DNA of 32,474 bases, from NCBI GenBank assembly GCA_945871285.1, contig CAMBWO010000011.1:1-32474 (forward strand), given 5' to 3'. The notes under the pieces were generated by a model. The model made no database searches and was not told where the DNA came from. It saw only the letters and a program-made list of their open reading frames with translations. This document shows positions 24,914 to 31,841 of the stretch, piece by piece. The DNA comes from Pseudorhodobacter antarcticus. Its GTDB lineage: Bacteria; Pseudomonadota; Alphaproteobacteria; Rhodobacterales; Rhodobacteraceae. Within the stretch, counting starts at the first letter, position 1, and each line of letters opens with the position of its first letter. The translations under genes were made by a program, and so were the position numbers.

Positions 24914-26003
24914 GGGTCAGCACCTTTTGATTGGCTTTCGAGATCATGGCGCGGCCCGTTCCGCTGTCGAACAGCGTGATCGAGCGGGCGTCGAAATTCA
25001 GGCCGGTCGTCTCGCCGATCCGCACAGCGATGTCGGAGGCTATTCGGGATTTGACCTGCCCCAGTGGGGTGTCGAGGGTGACGATCTGGGTGGTGCCCAG
25101 GTATTCGGTGGCGACTACCCGAGCGCGGTAGGCGGCGCTGTCGGACAGGTGGACATGCTCGGGCCGCACACCAAAGGTCAGCGCCCCTGCCCCGCCACTG
25201 ACCATTTCAGGCACGGCAACCGCGGCCCCTGCAAGGGAGACGGTGTGCGAGCCATTGCCGACCATGCCCTCAAACGGCAGCAGGTTCATGGCGGGCGAGC
25301 CGATGAAGCGGGCGACAAAGGTGGTGGCGGGCCAGTCGTAAATCTCTTGCGGGCGGCCGAATTGTTCGACAACGCCGTGATTCATCACCACGATCTTGTC
25401 GCCCATCTGCATCGCCTCCAACTGGTCATGGGTCACGTACACGGTGGTGGCGCCCATCCGGTCATGCAGGGCGCGCAGTTCTTCGGCCATCCGCTCGCGA
25501 AACTCGGCATCCAGCGCGCCCAGGGGTTCGTCCATCAGGAAACACGCCGGATCGCGGACGATGGCGCGGCCAAGGGCCACGCGCTGACGATCGCCACCGG
25601 ACAGGCCGCCGACAGGCTTTTCCAGGATCGAGGTGATGCCGAGGATTTCGGCCACCTCGTTCACCTTGGCGCGGACCTGATCGCGGGGCATGCCCTGGCT
25701 GACCAGCGGGTAAGAGATGTTTTTGCGCACGTTCAGATGGGGGTAGAGGGCGAACATCTGGAACACAAAGGCGATGTCGCGCTGGGATGCGGGTTTCTGG
25801 CTGACCTCCTCACCATCAATAAAAATCTCGCCCGCCGTGGGCAGTTCCAGGCCTGCAATCATGCGCAGGGTCGTGGTCTTGCCGCAGCCCGAGGGGCCAA
25901 GCAGCATGAAGAATTCGCCATCCTCGACCGTAAAGCTGGAGGATTGCACGGCGGTAAAGGCCCCGAATTCCTTGCGCACATTCTTGATGACGATCTGGGC
26001 CAA
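24906..26003 (-). CDS. sugar-type ABC transporter ATPase (first of two)
   Basis: A 365-residue MalK/UgpC-type ATPase with Walker A GPSGCGKTT, signature LSGGDRQRVALGRAI, Walker B CFLMDEPLGALDA and switch VTHDQLEAMQM. The C-terminal TOBE-type region includes FIGSPAMNLLPFEG and FGVRPEHVHL. It begins 3 nt after the small membrane protein gene and overlaps the second ATPase by 8 nt. It is clearly diverged from its partner (for example FVFQMFALYPH against MVFQQYSLYPH), so the pair is not a recent duplication. Confidence 0.92.
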   Translation of the reverse strand: MAQIVIKNVRKEFGAFTAVQSSSFTVEDGEFFMLLGPSGCGKTTTLRMIAGLELPTAGEIFIDGEEVSQKPASQRDIAFVFQMFALYPHLNVRKNISYPLVSQGMPRDQVRAKVNEVAEILGITSILEKPVGGLSGGDRQRVALGRAIVRDPACFLMDEPLGALDAEFRERMAEELRALHDRMGATTVYVTHDQLEAMQMGDKIVVMNHGVVEQFGRPQEIYDWPATTFVARFIGSPAMNLLPFEGMVGNGSHTVSLAGAAVAVPEMVSGGAGALTFGVRPEHVHLSDSAAYRARVVATEYLGTTQIVTLDTPLGQVKSRIASDIAVRIGETTGLNFDARSITLFDSGTGRAMISKANQKVLTHG

Positions 26004-26006
26004 GGC

Positions 26007-26195
26007 TTACTCCGGGAAATGGCTGACGATGATGAACATGACAGTCCCCACCAGCGTGACGATGAAGGAATAGGTGAACAGGATCATGGCAAAGGGTTGC
26101 ATCAGCATGACCACGCCAAGGGCGATCAGGATGGTGGCTAGCATCTCCCACGGGCCACGGCGCAGGCGCATCAAACCGTTGATAAACTGGGTCAT
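26007..26195 (-). CDS. 62-residue membrane protein within the ABC operon
   Basis: This small gene is obscured in the ORF track by a 131-residue frame that runs into the permease gene. The true start is the ATG at 26195, which overlaps the permease stop as ATGA. It ends 3 nt before the ATPase gene. The protein has a basic N-terminus (LMRLRRGPW) and two hydrophobic segments, roughly residues 17-40 and 42-59. The N-terminus is probably cytoplasmic. I do not recognise a family. Its tight placement between permease and ATPase genes suggests a stabilising or regulatory subunit. Glycerol ABC operons in rhizobia also carry a small membrane protein gene (as I recall), but this sequence is not obviously the same. 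Confidence 0.78.
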   Translation of the reverse strand: MTQFINGLMRLRRGPWEMLATILIALGVVMLMQPFAMILFTYSFIVTLVGTVMFIIVSHFPE

Positions 26196-27130
26196 TTCCG
26201 CACCGCCCCAAAGGTGATGCCGCGCAGCAGGTGTTTGCGCAGAAGGATGGTGAACACCATGATCGGCACCAGAAACAGCGTGGCCCCGGCGGCGACGGCG
26301 GGCCAGTCCTTGCCCCCGGTCCCGATGATGGTGGGGATGAAGGGCGGGGCGGTTTGCGCGGTGCCCGAGGTGAGGAGCGCCACAAAGGCATATTCGTTCC
26401 AAGCAAAGATCAGGCAGAAGATCGCGGTCGAGGCGATGCCGGTGGCGGCCTGCGGCAGGACGACCTTGGTGAACGCCTGAAACCGCGTGTAGCCGTCGAT
26501 CAGGGCAGCCTCCTCATACTCCACCGGGATTTCGTCGATGAACCCTTTCAGCAGCCAGACCGACAGCGACAGGTTCACGGCAGTATAAAGCAGGATCATC
26601 CCCAGATGCGTATCTGACAGGCCAAGCTGGCGATACATCAGGAAAATCGGGATGGCGACGGCGATGGGGGGCATCATCCGAGTGGAGAGGATGAAGAACA
26701 AAAGGTCGTCCTTCAGCGGCACCTTGAACCGGCTGAAGGCATAGGCGGCGATGGTGCCAAGGAACACCGACAGGAAGGTCGAGCCAAAGCCGATGATGAC
26801 CGAGTTCAGGAACCGTTCGCCATATTTCGACGGGCCTGTGATGACCATGTCATACTGCCGCACGATGCGGTCGTAAAAGGTATCAGGCGGCGGCAGGGCG
26901 GCGAGATCCTCGGGCGTCACGCGGGAGCGTGAGGTGAACAGGTTCACATAGCCTTCCAGCGAGGGTTCAAAGAACACCTTGGGCGGATAGGCGATGGCGT
27001 CTTGCGGGGTCTTGAAGCCGGTTGCGATGATCCAGATCAGCGGGATCAGCGTCAGCACGGCATAGGTCACGACCAGAACGCCTGCGATCCACTTTTGACG
27101 GCCGGATGGTTCGGTGATGGAAAAGCTCAT
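26192..27130 (-). CDS. sugar ABC transporter permease (MalG-like)
   Basis: A 312-residue permease of the MalG type. The first helix is WIAGVLVVTYAVLTLIPLIW, and several more follow after a large periplasmic loop (about residues 45-105). The EAA coupling motif is seen as EYEEAALIDGYTRFQAFTKVVLP. I start it at MSFSITE (27130), overlapping the upstream permease by ATGA; the ORF-track extension is out of context. The stop overlaps the start of the 62-residue gene. It forms the channel together with the next permease. Confidence 0.91.
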   Translation of the reverse strand: MSFSITEPSGRQKWIAGVLVVTYAVLTLIPLIWIIATGFKTPQDAIAYPPKVFFEPSLEGYVNLFTSRSRVTPEDLAALPPPDTFYDRIVRQYDMVITGPSKYGERFLNSVIIGFGSTFLSVFLGTIAAYAFSRFKVPLKDDLLFFILSTRMMPPIAVAIPIFLMYRQLGLSDTHLGMILLYTAVNLSLSVWLLKGFIDEIPVEYEEAALIDGYTRFQAFTKVVLPQAATGIASTAIFCLIFAWNEYAFVALLTSGTAQTAPPFIPTIIGTGGKDWPAVAAGATLFLVPIMVFTILLRKHLLRGITFGAVRK

Positions 27131-28074
27131 CTGTCTTTGACCTTGTTGAGTGCCTTGACGTAGATCGAGGCCAGACCGAACACCGTGACGAACAGGATCA
27201 CGGCATAGGCCGAGGCATAGCCAGTGCGCCATTTCTCAAACGCCTCGCGTTTCAGGTCGATCGAGGTCAGCAAGGTCGTGGACCCCGGCCCGCCGCCGGT
27301 CAGTTGCACAACCAGATCGAACATCTTGAAATTCTCGATGCCGCGGAACAGCACGGCCAGCATCAGGAAGGGCAAGGCCATGGGAATGGTGATAGTCCAG
27401 AACTGCCGCCATTTGCTGGCCCGGTCACATTCGGCCGCCTCATATATGCTGGGCGGGATTGACCTCAGACCGGCCAGACAGATCAGCATCACAAAGGGCG
27501 TCCACATCCAGGTATCGACAATCACGATGGCCCAGGGGGCAAGGGCGACGTCGCCGATCATCGAGAAACTGGCCGGGTCGGCGCCGGTCAGGAAGGCGAT
27601 GAAGTAATTGAACAGGCCGATTTGCGGCTGATACAGGAACGTCCAGAAGTTGCCCACGACGGCGGGCGACAGCATCATGGGCAGTACGATCAGCGTCGTC
27701 CACAGATCATTGCCGCGGAATTTCTTGTTGATCAGGTAGGCGAGGGTGAAGCCGATCAGCACCTGCAACACGATGGTCCAGATCAGGAAATGCGCGGTGG
27801 ATTGCAGGGCGATCCAGGTGTCCTCATCTGTCAGGATCTTGCGGTAATTCTCGAGGCCCACAAACTCGACCGCATTGTTGGGCCGGTTGGTGCGAAAATT
27901 GGTCAGGCTCAACCGGATGGTCCAGATCAGCGGAAAGATGTTGATCGCCAGCAGCAGAAAGATCGTTGGCGCCACGAACAGCCACGCAATGGTGCGGTCC
28001 GACAGACCCCGGATGCGATGGGCAAGCTGGGGCGGCGTGGCAGAGGCCACGCGGTGTGCCAAAGGATCAGACAT
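27127..28074 (-). CDS. sugar ABC transporter permease (MalF-like)
   Basis: A 315-residue permease with a first helix WLFVAPTIFLLLAINIFPLI near residues 30-50 and five more hydrophobic segments. The EAA-type coupling motif appears as SIYEAAECDRASKWRQFWTI. The C-terminal region contains LTGGGPGSTT, common in this family. It is the second gene of the operon, 114 nt after the binding-protein gene, with two hairpins in that gap. It overlaps the following permease by four bases. Confidence 0.91.
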   Translation of the reverse strand: MSDPLAHRVASATPPQLAHRIRGLSDRTIAWLFVAPTIFLLLAINIFPLIWTIRLSLTNFRTNRPNNAVEFVGLENYRKILTDEDTWIALQSTAHFLIWTIVLQVLIGFTLAYLINKKFRGNDLWTTLIVLPMMLSPAVVGNFWTFLYQPQIGLFNYFIAFLTGADPASFSMIGDVALAPWAIVIVDTWMWTPFVMLICLAGLRSIPPSIYEAAECDRASKWRQFWTITIPMALPFLMLAVLFRGIENFKMFDLVVQLTGGGPGSTTLLTSIDLKREAFEKWRTGYASAYAVILFVTVFGLASIYVKALNKVKDR

Positions 28075-28117
28075 GATTCGGGGCTTTCCTGAGGGCTATG
28101 GGATAGATGATGCGCGA

Positions 28118-28181
28118 GGCCCTGGTGACCCTCAAGGGCCCCGCGGCTGATGCTGCCCGCCAAGCGGGAGGGGCGGGCAGC
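28118..28181 (-). terminator. hairpins between binding-protein and permease genes
   Basis: GCTGCCCGCC (28152-28161) pairs perfectly with GGCGGGCAGC (28172-28181), a 10-bp GC-rich stem with a 10-nt loop, 7 nt after the binding-protein stop. A second, weaker stem GGCCCT/AGGGCC (28118-28140) follows. No T-run is present, so these are more likely mRNA-stabilising or attenuating structures that raise binding-protein output over the rest of the operon. Confidence 0.6.
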
Positions 28182-28188
28182 AATCGGG

Positions 28189-29502
28189 TCAGAGCTTGCC
28201 TTCTTCCTCGAAAACTTCGGTCCAATCGGCAACCAGACCGTCCAGCGCCTCTTTCGCGCTGCCCTGACCGGCAACCACATAGTCATGGAACCGCTTTTGC
28301 GAGGCCTGCAACAGGGTTGCATAGGCGGGTTCAGCCCAGAAGTCCTTGACGATGGCCATGCTGTCCAGGAAGGTCTGCGCATAGGGCGCGCTTGCCACGA
28401 ACCCCGGATCCTCGACCACGGCCCGCAGAGCCGAGAAGCCACCCAGTTTCCACCACTTGGCCTGCACTTCGGGCTGGGCGAACCACTTGATATAGGTCAG
28501 CGCCGCCTCTTGCTTTTCCGAGGAAGCAACAACCGAAATGCCCTGGCCGCCCAGTTGCGCGAACTTGTCGCCATTCGGACCAGCGGGGTTGGCGAAATAG
28601 CCGGTCACGTCGCCGCCGACAGTGGCATCGGTGTCAAAACCCGGCCAGGTGAACGCAAAGTTCATCTGCAACGCAACCTGCCCCGATTTGAACGCATCCA
28701 CACCCTCGCCCATATAGCTGTTGGACGATCCGGGCGGGGTGCAGCAATCATACAGCGCCTTGTAGAACTCCAGACCGGCAATCGCCCCTTCGGAGTTCAC
28801 GAAACCCTCCATCTCATAGGGCTTGTCGGGGTTGTCGTAATTGAAGCCAAAGCTGTAAAGGACGTCCATCGCGCCCATCGTGATGCCTTCGGACCCGCGC
28901 TCGGTATAGATCGAGGCGCCGTAGACCGTCTTGCCGTCAATGTCGCGGCCCTGGAAGAATTCGGCGGTGTCCTTGAGTTCCGCAAAGGTCGCAGGCACGC
29001 CCAGATCGCGGCCATACTTTTCCTTGAACGCGGCCTGAATGTCCGGACGAGCGAACCAATCCTTGCGGTAGGTCCAGCCGACCACATCGCCAAAGGCCGG
29101 CAGCGACCAGTAGTTCGGCGTGCCCTTGGGCCATTCGGAATAGCCGGTCACGGTGGCGGGGATGAAGGCATCCATCGAGATGCCGTTGGCATCGAAGAAA
29201 TCGTTCAGCTTGACATATTGACCATTTTCAGCCGCTCCGCCGATCCACTGGCTGTCACCGATCAGCAGGTCGCACAGCTTGCCACCCGAGTTCAACTCGT
29301 TCAACATCCGGTCGGCAAAGTTCGTCCACGGCACGAATTCAAAGGACATCTTGTTGCCCGACTGCGCCTCGTAATCCTTGCTCAACTCGATCAGTGCGTT
29401 TGCCGGGTCCCAGGCGGCCCAGCACAAGGTCAGGTCTTCGGCCTGAGCCGCCCCCGCGACAAACGCCAGCACGGCGGACGTCAACATCAACTTAGATTTC
29501 AT
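28189..29502 (-). CDS. sugar ABC transporter substrate-binding protein
   Basis: A 437-residue periplasmic binding protein of the family 1 (maltose-type) class. The signal peptide is MKSKLMLTSAVLAFVAGAAQA, cut before EDL. The mature N-terminus reads CWAAWDPANALIELSKDYEA, and a further Cys pair occurs in YDCCTPPGSSN; disulfides are possible. I use the ATG at 29502 with GGAGG eight bases upstream, rather than the GTG at 29508, which is too close to that site. It is the first gene of the operon ending in the DhaK-DhaL kinase. Its promoter carries a LacI-type operator. The ligand is unknown; a triose or tetrose is suggested by the kinase only. Confidence 0.92.
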   Translation of the reverse strand: MKSKLMLTSAVLAFVAGAAQAEDLTLCWAAWDPANALIELSKDYEAQSGNKMSFEFVPWTNFADRMLNELNSGGKLCDLLIGDSQWIGGAAENGQYVKLNDFFDANGISMDAFIPATVTGYSEWPKGTPNYWSLPAFGDVVGWTYRKDWFARPDIQAAFKEKYGRDLGVPATFAELKDTAEFFQGRDIDGKTVYGASIYTERGSEGITMGAMDVLYSFGFNYDNPDKPYEMEGFVNSEGAIAGLEFYKALYDCCTPPGSSNSYMGEGVDAFKSGQVALQMNFAFTWPGFDTDATVGGDVTGYFANPAGPNGDKFAQLGGQGISVVASSEKQEAALTYIKWFAQPEVQAKWWKLGGFSALRAVVEDPGFVASAPYAQTFLDSMAIVKDFWAEPAYATLLQASQKRFHDYVVAGQGSAKEALDGLVADWTEVFEEEGKL

Positions 29503-29561
29503 CTTCACTTCCTCCCGGTTAAAGGCCCCGGCTTGCCTGCCGTGACTCTATTCCCCTTCGA

Positions 29562-29591
29562 TTGTTACGTGAGGTGCGTGCCTCATGGCAA
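29562..29591 (-). promoter_or_regulatory. candidate promoter of the ABC/kinase operon
   Basis: Read on the minus strand, TTGCCA (29591-29586) and TAACAA (29567-29562) are separated by 18 bp and fit a sigma-70 promoter. The first LacI-type operator (29570-29585) fills almost the entire spacer, so bound repressor would block RNA polymerase directly. The leader to the ATG would be about 50 nt. Confidence 0.5.
29570..29585. promoter_or_regulatory. LacI-family operator O1
   Basis: TGAGGTGCGTGCCTCA has 5-bp perfect arms (TGAGG/CCTCA) and matches the second site in 15 of 16 positions. It lies inside the spacer of the candidate promoter for the ABC/kinase operon. The adjacent divergent LacI-family gene is the obvious binding protein. 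Confidence 0.72.
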
Positions 29592-29599
29592 GAAGATTC

Positions 29600-29615
29600 T
29601 GAGGTGCGTACCTCA
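29600..29615. promoter_or_regulatory. LacI-family operator O2
   Basis: TGAGGTGCGTACCTCA has 6-bp perfect arms (TGAGGT/ACCTCA). It starts exactly 30 bp from O1, about three helical turns, so two dimers could bind on the same face. It is 60 bp upstream of the regulator ATG and could mediate autoregulation. Confidence 0.72.
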
Positions 29616-29674
29616 AGTTGGTTGCGTCAGGCCCTGCTTTGCGCGACAAGGGCCGGAGGAGGTGATGGATCGTG

Positions 29675-30694
29675 ATGCGACCGACGACAAAAGACCTGGC
29701 AAAGGCGGCCGGGGTCAGCCTGGCCACAGTGGACCGGGTTCTGAACGACCGTCCGGGCGTGCGCGAGGATACTGTCAAGATCGTCCACGAGATGATTGAA
29801 AAGATTGGCTTCATCCGAAACCTGTCCGCCGCCAATCTGGCGCGCAGCCGCAGCTATCGGTTCCTGTTTCTGGTGCCGCGCACCGGCGATCAGTTTCTGG
29901 CCGAGCTGATAGCCCGCGTGGCGGAGGCGAATACCACCCTTGCCAGCGACATGAGTTTCGCCGAAGTGGCGCAGATTCACGAAAGCGACCCGCACCAGAT
30001 TGCCGATTACCTCAGCGCGTTGGACCCGCAGGCGGTGGACGGCGTGGCGATCATGGCGCCCGAGTCGCCGCAGGCCCGCGACGCCAAGGCGCAGTTGCGC
30101 CGGCGCGGCATCGAAACGGTGACGCTGATTTCCGGCCAGACCAGCGGGGATGAGGTGTTCGTCGGCATCGACAACCACGCCGCCGGGGCCACGGCGGGGC
30201 GGCTGATGGGGCGGTTCCTGGCGGATCGACGGGGCAAGCTGATGGTCATCGCCGAAACCATGCGCGCCCGCGACAGTCTGGAGCGGAGGCTGGGCTTTGA
30301 TGAGATCATCAACGCCGATTATCCGCAACTGAACGTCCTTCCCTCGCTGGAAACCCATGGCGACCCGGACCGCACCGAACGGGTGTTGGCCCAGACGCTC
30401 GCCAGCCACAGCGACATTTGCGGCATCTATCTGCTGGGGTCCGAGGCGCGCCTGCCGCTGCAAAAGGTGGCCCATTTGCGCCCCGAGGCCAAGCCGATCA
30501 TCATCGCCCATGAACGCACGCCGTTCACCGAGGCGGGCCTGCGATCGGGCCAGATCGACGCGCTGATCACCCAGGACCCCGGTCATCTGGTGCGCAGCGC
30601 CGTGCGGATCATGCGCGCCCGCTGCGACCGCCGCGAGGTTCTGGCCAGTCAGGAAAAGATCCGGATCGAGATTCTGCTGAGCGAGAATTTGTAG
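29675..30694 (+). CDS. LacI-family transcriptional regulator
   Basis: A 339-residue regulator. The N-terminal helix-turn-helix reads TTKDLAKAAGVSLATVDRVL, with the LacI hinge segment SAANLARSRS near residue 55. The rest is a periplasmic-binding-protein-like sensor domain. The recognition helix has TVDRVLN rather than the more common TVSRVLN, a variant I have seen in sugar regulators. I use the ATG at 29675; a GTG one codon upstream is possible, and AGGAGGTGAT precedes both by about 9-12 bases. It diverges from the ABC/kinase operon and most likely represses it through the two 16-bp operators until a sugar or sugar phosphate binds. Confidence 0.9.
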   Translation: MRPTTKDLAKAAGVSLATVDRVLNDRPGVREDTVKIVHEMIEKIGFIRNLSAANLARSRSYRFLFLVPRTGDQFLAELIARVAEANTTLASDMSFAEVAQIHESDPHQIADYLSALDPQAVDGVAIMAPESPQARDAKAQLRRRGIETVTLISGQTSGDEVFVGIDNHAAGATAGRLMGRFLADRRGKLMVIAETMRARDSLERRLGFDEIINADYPQLNVLPSLETHGDPDRTERVLAQTLASHSDICGIYLLGSEARLPLQKVAHLRPEAKPIIIAHERTPFTEAGLRSGQIDALITQDPGHLVRSAVRIMRARCDRREVLASQEKIRIEILLSENL

Positions 30695-30713
30695 CGGCCA
30701 AAGGTGCGGCAGA

Positions 30714-30776
30714 GCGGAACTTTCGAAAATTCCGCCGCGAAACTACGATTTCTTCAAAGAAATCGGCCTGCGGCGG
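30714..30776. terminator. compound palindrome between convergent LacI and ATPase genes
   Basis: Two overlapping structures fill the gap. The first is GCGGAA-C-TTTCGAAA-A-TTCCGC (30714-30735). The second is a long hairpin with outer arms CCGCCGC (30732-30738) and GCGGCGG (30770-30776) and an inner stem CGATTTCT-TCAA-AGAAATCG (30746-30765). They compete for 30732-30735. The element abuts the ATPase stop and probably terminates transcription from both sides; it looks like a dispersed repeat. Confidence 0.65.
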
Positions 30777-31832
30777 TCAAGTCAGCACGCGGCCATCCGG
30801 GCCAAAAAGAACTGCGCTCGTCAGGTCAAATCCGATATGGGCGACATCGCCCAAACGGACCTGCACATCGCCGGGGGCCTTGATCGTCAAGCTGGCACCG
30901 GTGTCCAAACGAACATGCAGGATTGATTCGTCACCCAAATGTTCCACCAGCGTGACCTGCCCGCTGGCCTGTGCCCGGGCTTGCGGCACCAGCGACAGCC
31001 GATCCGGTCGCAAACCCAAAGTCACGGGCCCCGCTAGCGCAGGCTTGGGCCAGGGAAGCTGGGTTCCCCAAGGCAGGGTCAATCCGCCCTGCCCCGCCAT
31101 CGCCGGGATCAGGTTCATCGCCGGGCTGCCGATGAAGCCCGCGACGAACAGGTTGGCGGGGTTGTGATACACCTCACGCGGGGTGCCGACCTGCTCGACA
31201 CGGCCCGCATTCAGCACAACGATGCGGTCAGCCAGCGTCATCGCCTCGACCTGATCATGGGTGACGAAGATCATCGTGGCCTTCAGGTCGTGGTGCAGGC
31301 GGGCGATCTGGCTGCGCATTTCCACCCGCAGCGAGGCATCCAGGTTGGAAAGCGGCTCGTCGAACAGGAACACCTCGGGCTTGCGCACGATGGCGCGACC
31401 GATGGCGACGCGCTGCCGCTGACCGCCGGACATCGCCTTGGGGCGGCGGGGCAAAAGTTCAGTGATTTGCAGCAGGACGGCAGCTTCCTGCACGCGGGCA
31501 TCGACATCGGCGCGGGCCATGCCGGCACGGCGCAGACCGTAGGCAAGGTTGTCGTAAGCGGTCATGTGGGGATACAGCGCATAGTTCTGAAAGACCATCG
31601 CCACCCCGCGCCGCGCCGGGGCCAGTTCGGTGACATCGGCACCCGCAATGCGGATATCGCCGTAATCGACATCCTCAAGCCCCGCAATCATCCGCAACAG
31701 GGTGGATTTGCCGCAGCCCGACGGGCCGACAAACACGACCAACTCGCCATCCGCCACGGTCAGATCGACACCCTTGATCACCTCCATCTGACCAAACAGC
31801 TTGCGCACCCCTGTCAGTTGAACCGCGCCCAT
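30777..31832 (-). CDS. sugar ABC transporter ATPase (MalK/UgpC-like)
   Basis: A 351-residue ATPase with Walker A GPSGCGKST, signature MSGGQRQRVAIGRAI, Walker B VFLFDEPLSNLDA and switch VTHDQVEAMTL, followed by a TOBE-type C-terminal domain (LGLRPDRLSLV). It is the last gene of a second sugar-import operon, starting 9 nt after the permease gene to its right. The window has no binding protein for it, so the substrate is unknown; maltose-like sugars, polyols and glycerol-3-phosphate are all possible for this family. Confidence 0.91.
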   Translation of the reverse strand: MGAVQLTGVRKLFGQMEVIKGVDLTVADGELVVFVGPSGCGKSTLLRMIAGLEDVDYGDIRIAGADVTELAPARRGVAMVFQNYALYPHMTAYDNLAYGLRRAGMARADVDARVQEAAVLLQITELLPRRPKAMSGGQRQRVAIGRAIVRKPEVFLFDEPLSNLDASLRVEMRSQIARLHHDLKATMIFVTHDQVEAMTLADRIVVLNAGRVEQVGTPREVYHNPANLFVAGFIGSPAMNLIPAMAGQGGLTLPWGTQLPWPKPALAGPVTLGLRPDRLSLVPQARAQASGQVTLVEHLGDESILHVRLDTGASLTIKAPGDVQVRLGDVAHIGFDLTSAVLFGPDGRVLT

Positions 31833-31841
31833 ACCGTGCCC

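Noticed and set aside
24687-26141. 484-residue plus-strand ORF
   Set aside because: Antisense to two ABC ATPase genes with complete motifs; no family features of its own.
23918-26195. Identification as the glycerol GlpSTPQ transporter
   Set aside because: The number of subunits is similar, but gene order differs, and the ATPases have standard MalK-type motifs rather than those I recall for GlpS/GlpT; no glpD or glpK is present.
28150-29799. 549-residue plus-strand ORF
   Set aside because: Antisense to the sugar-binding protein gene and overlapping the regulator start; a shadow frame.
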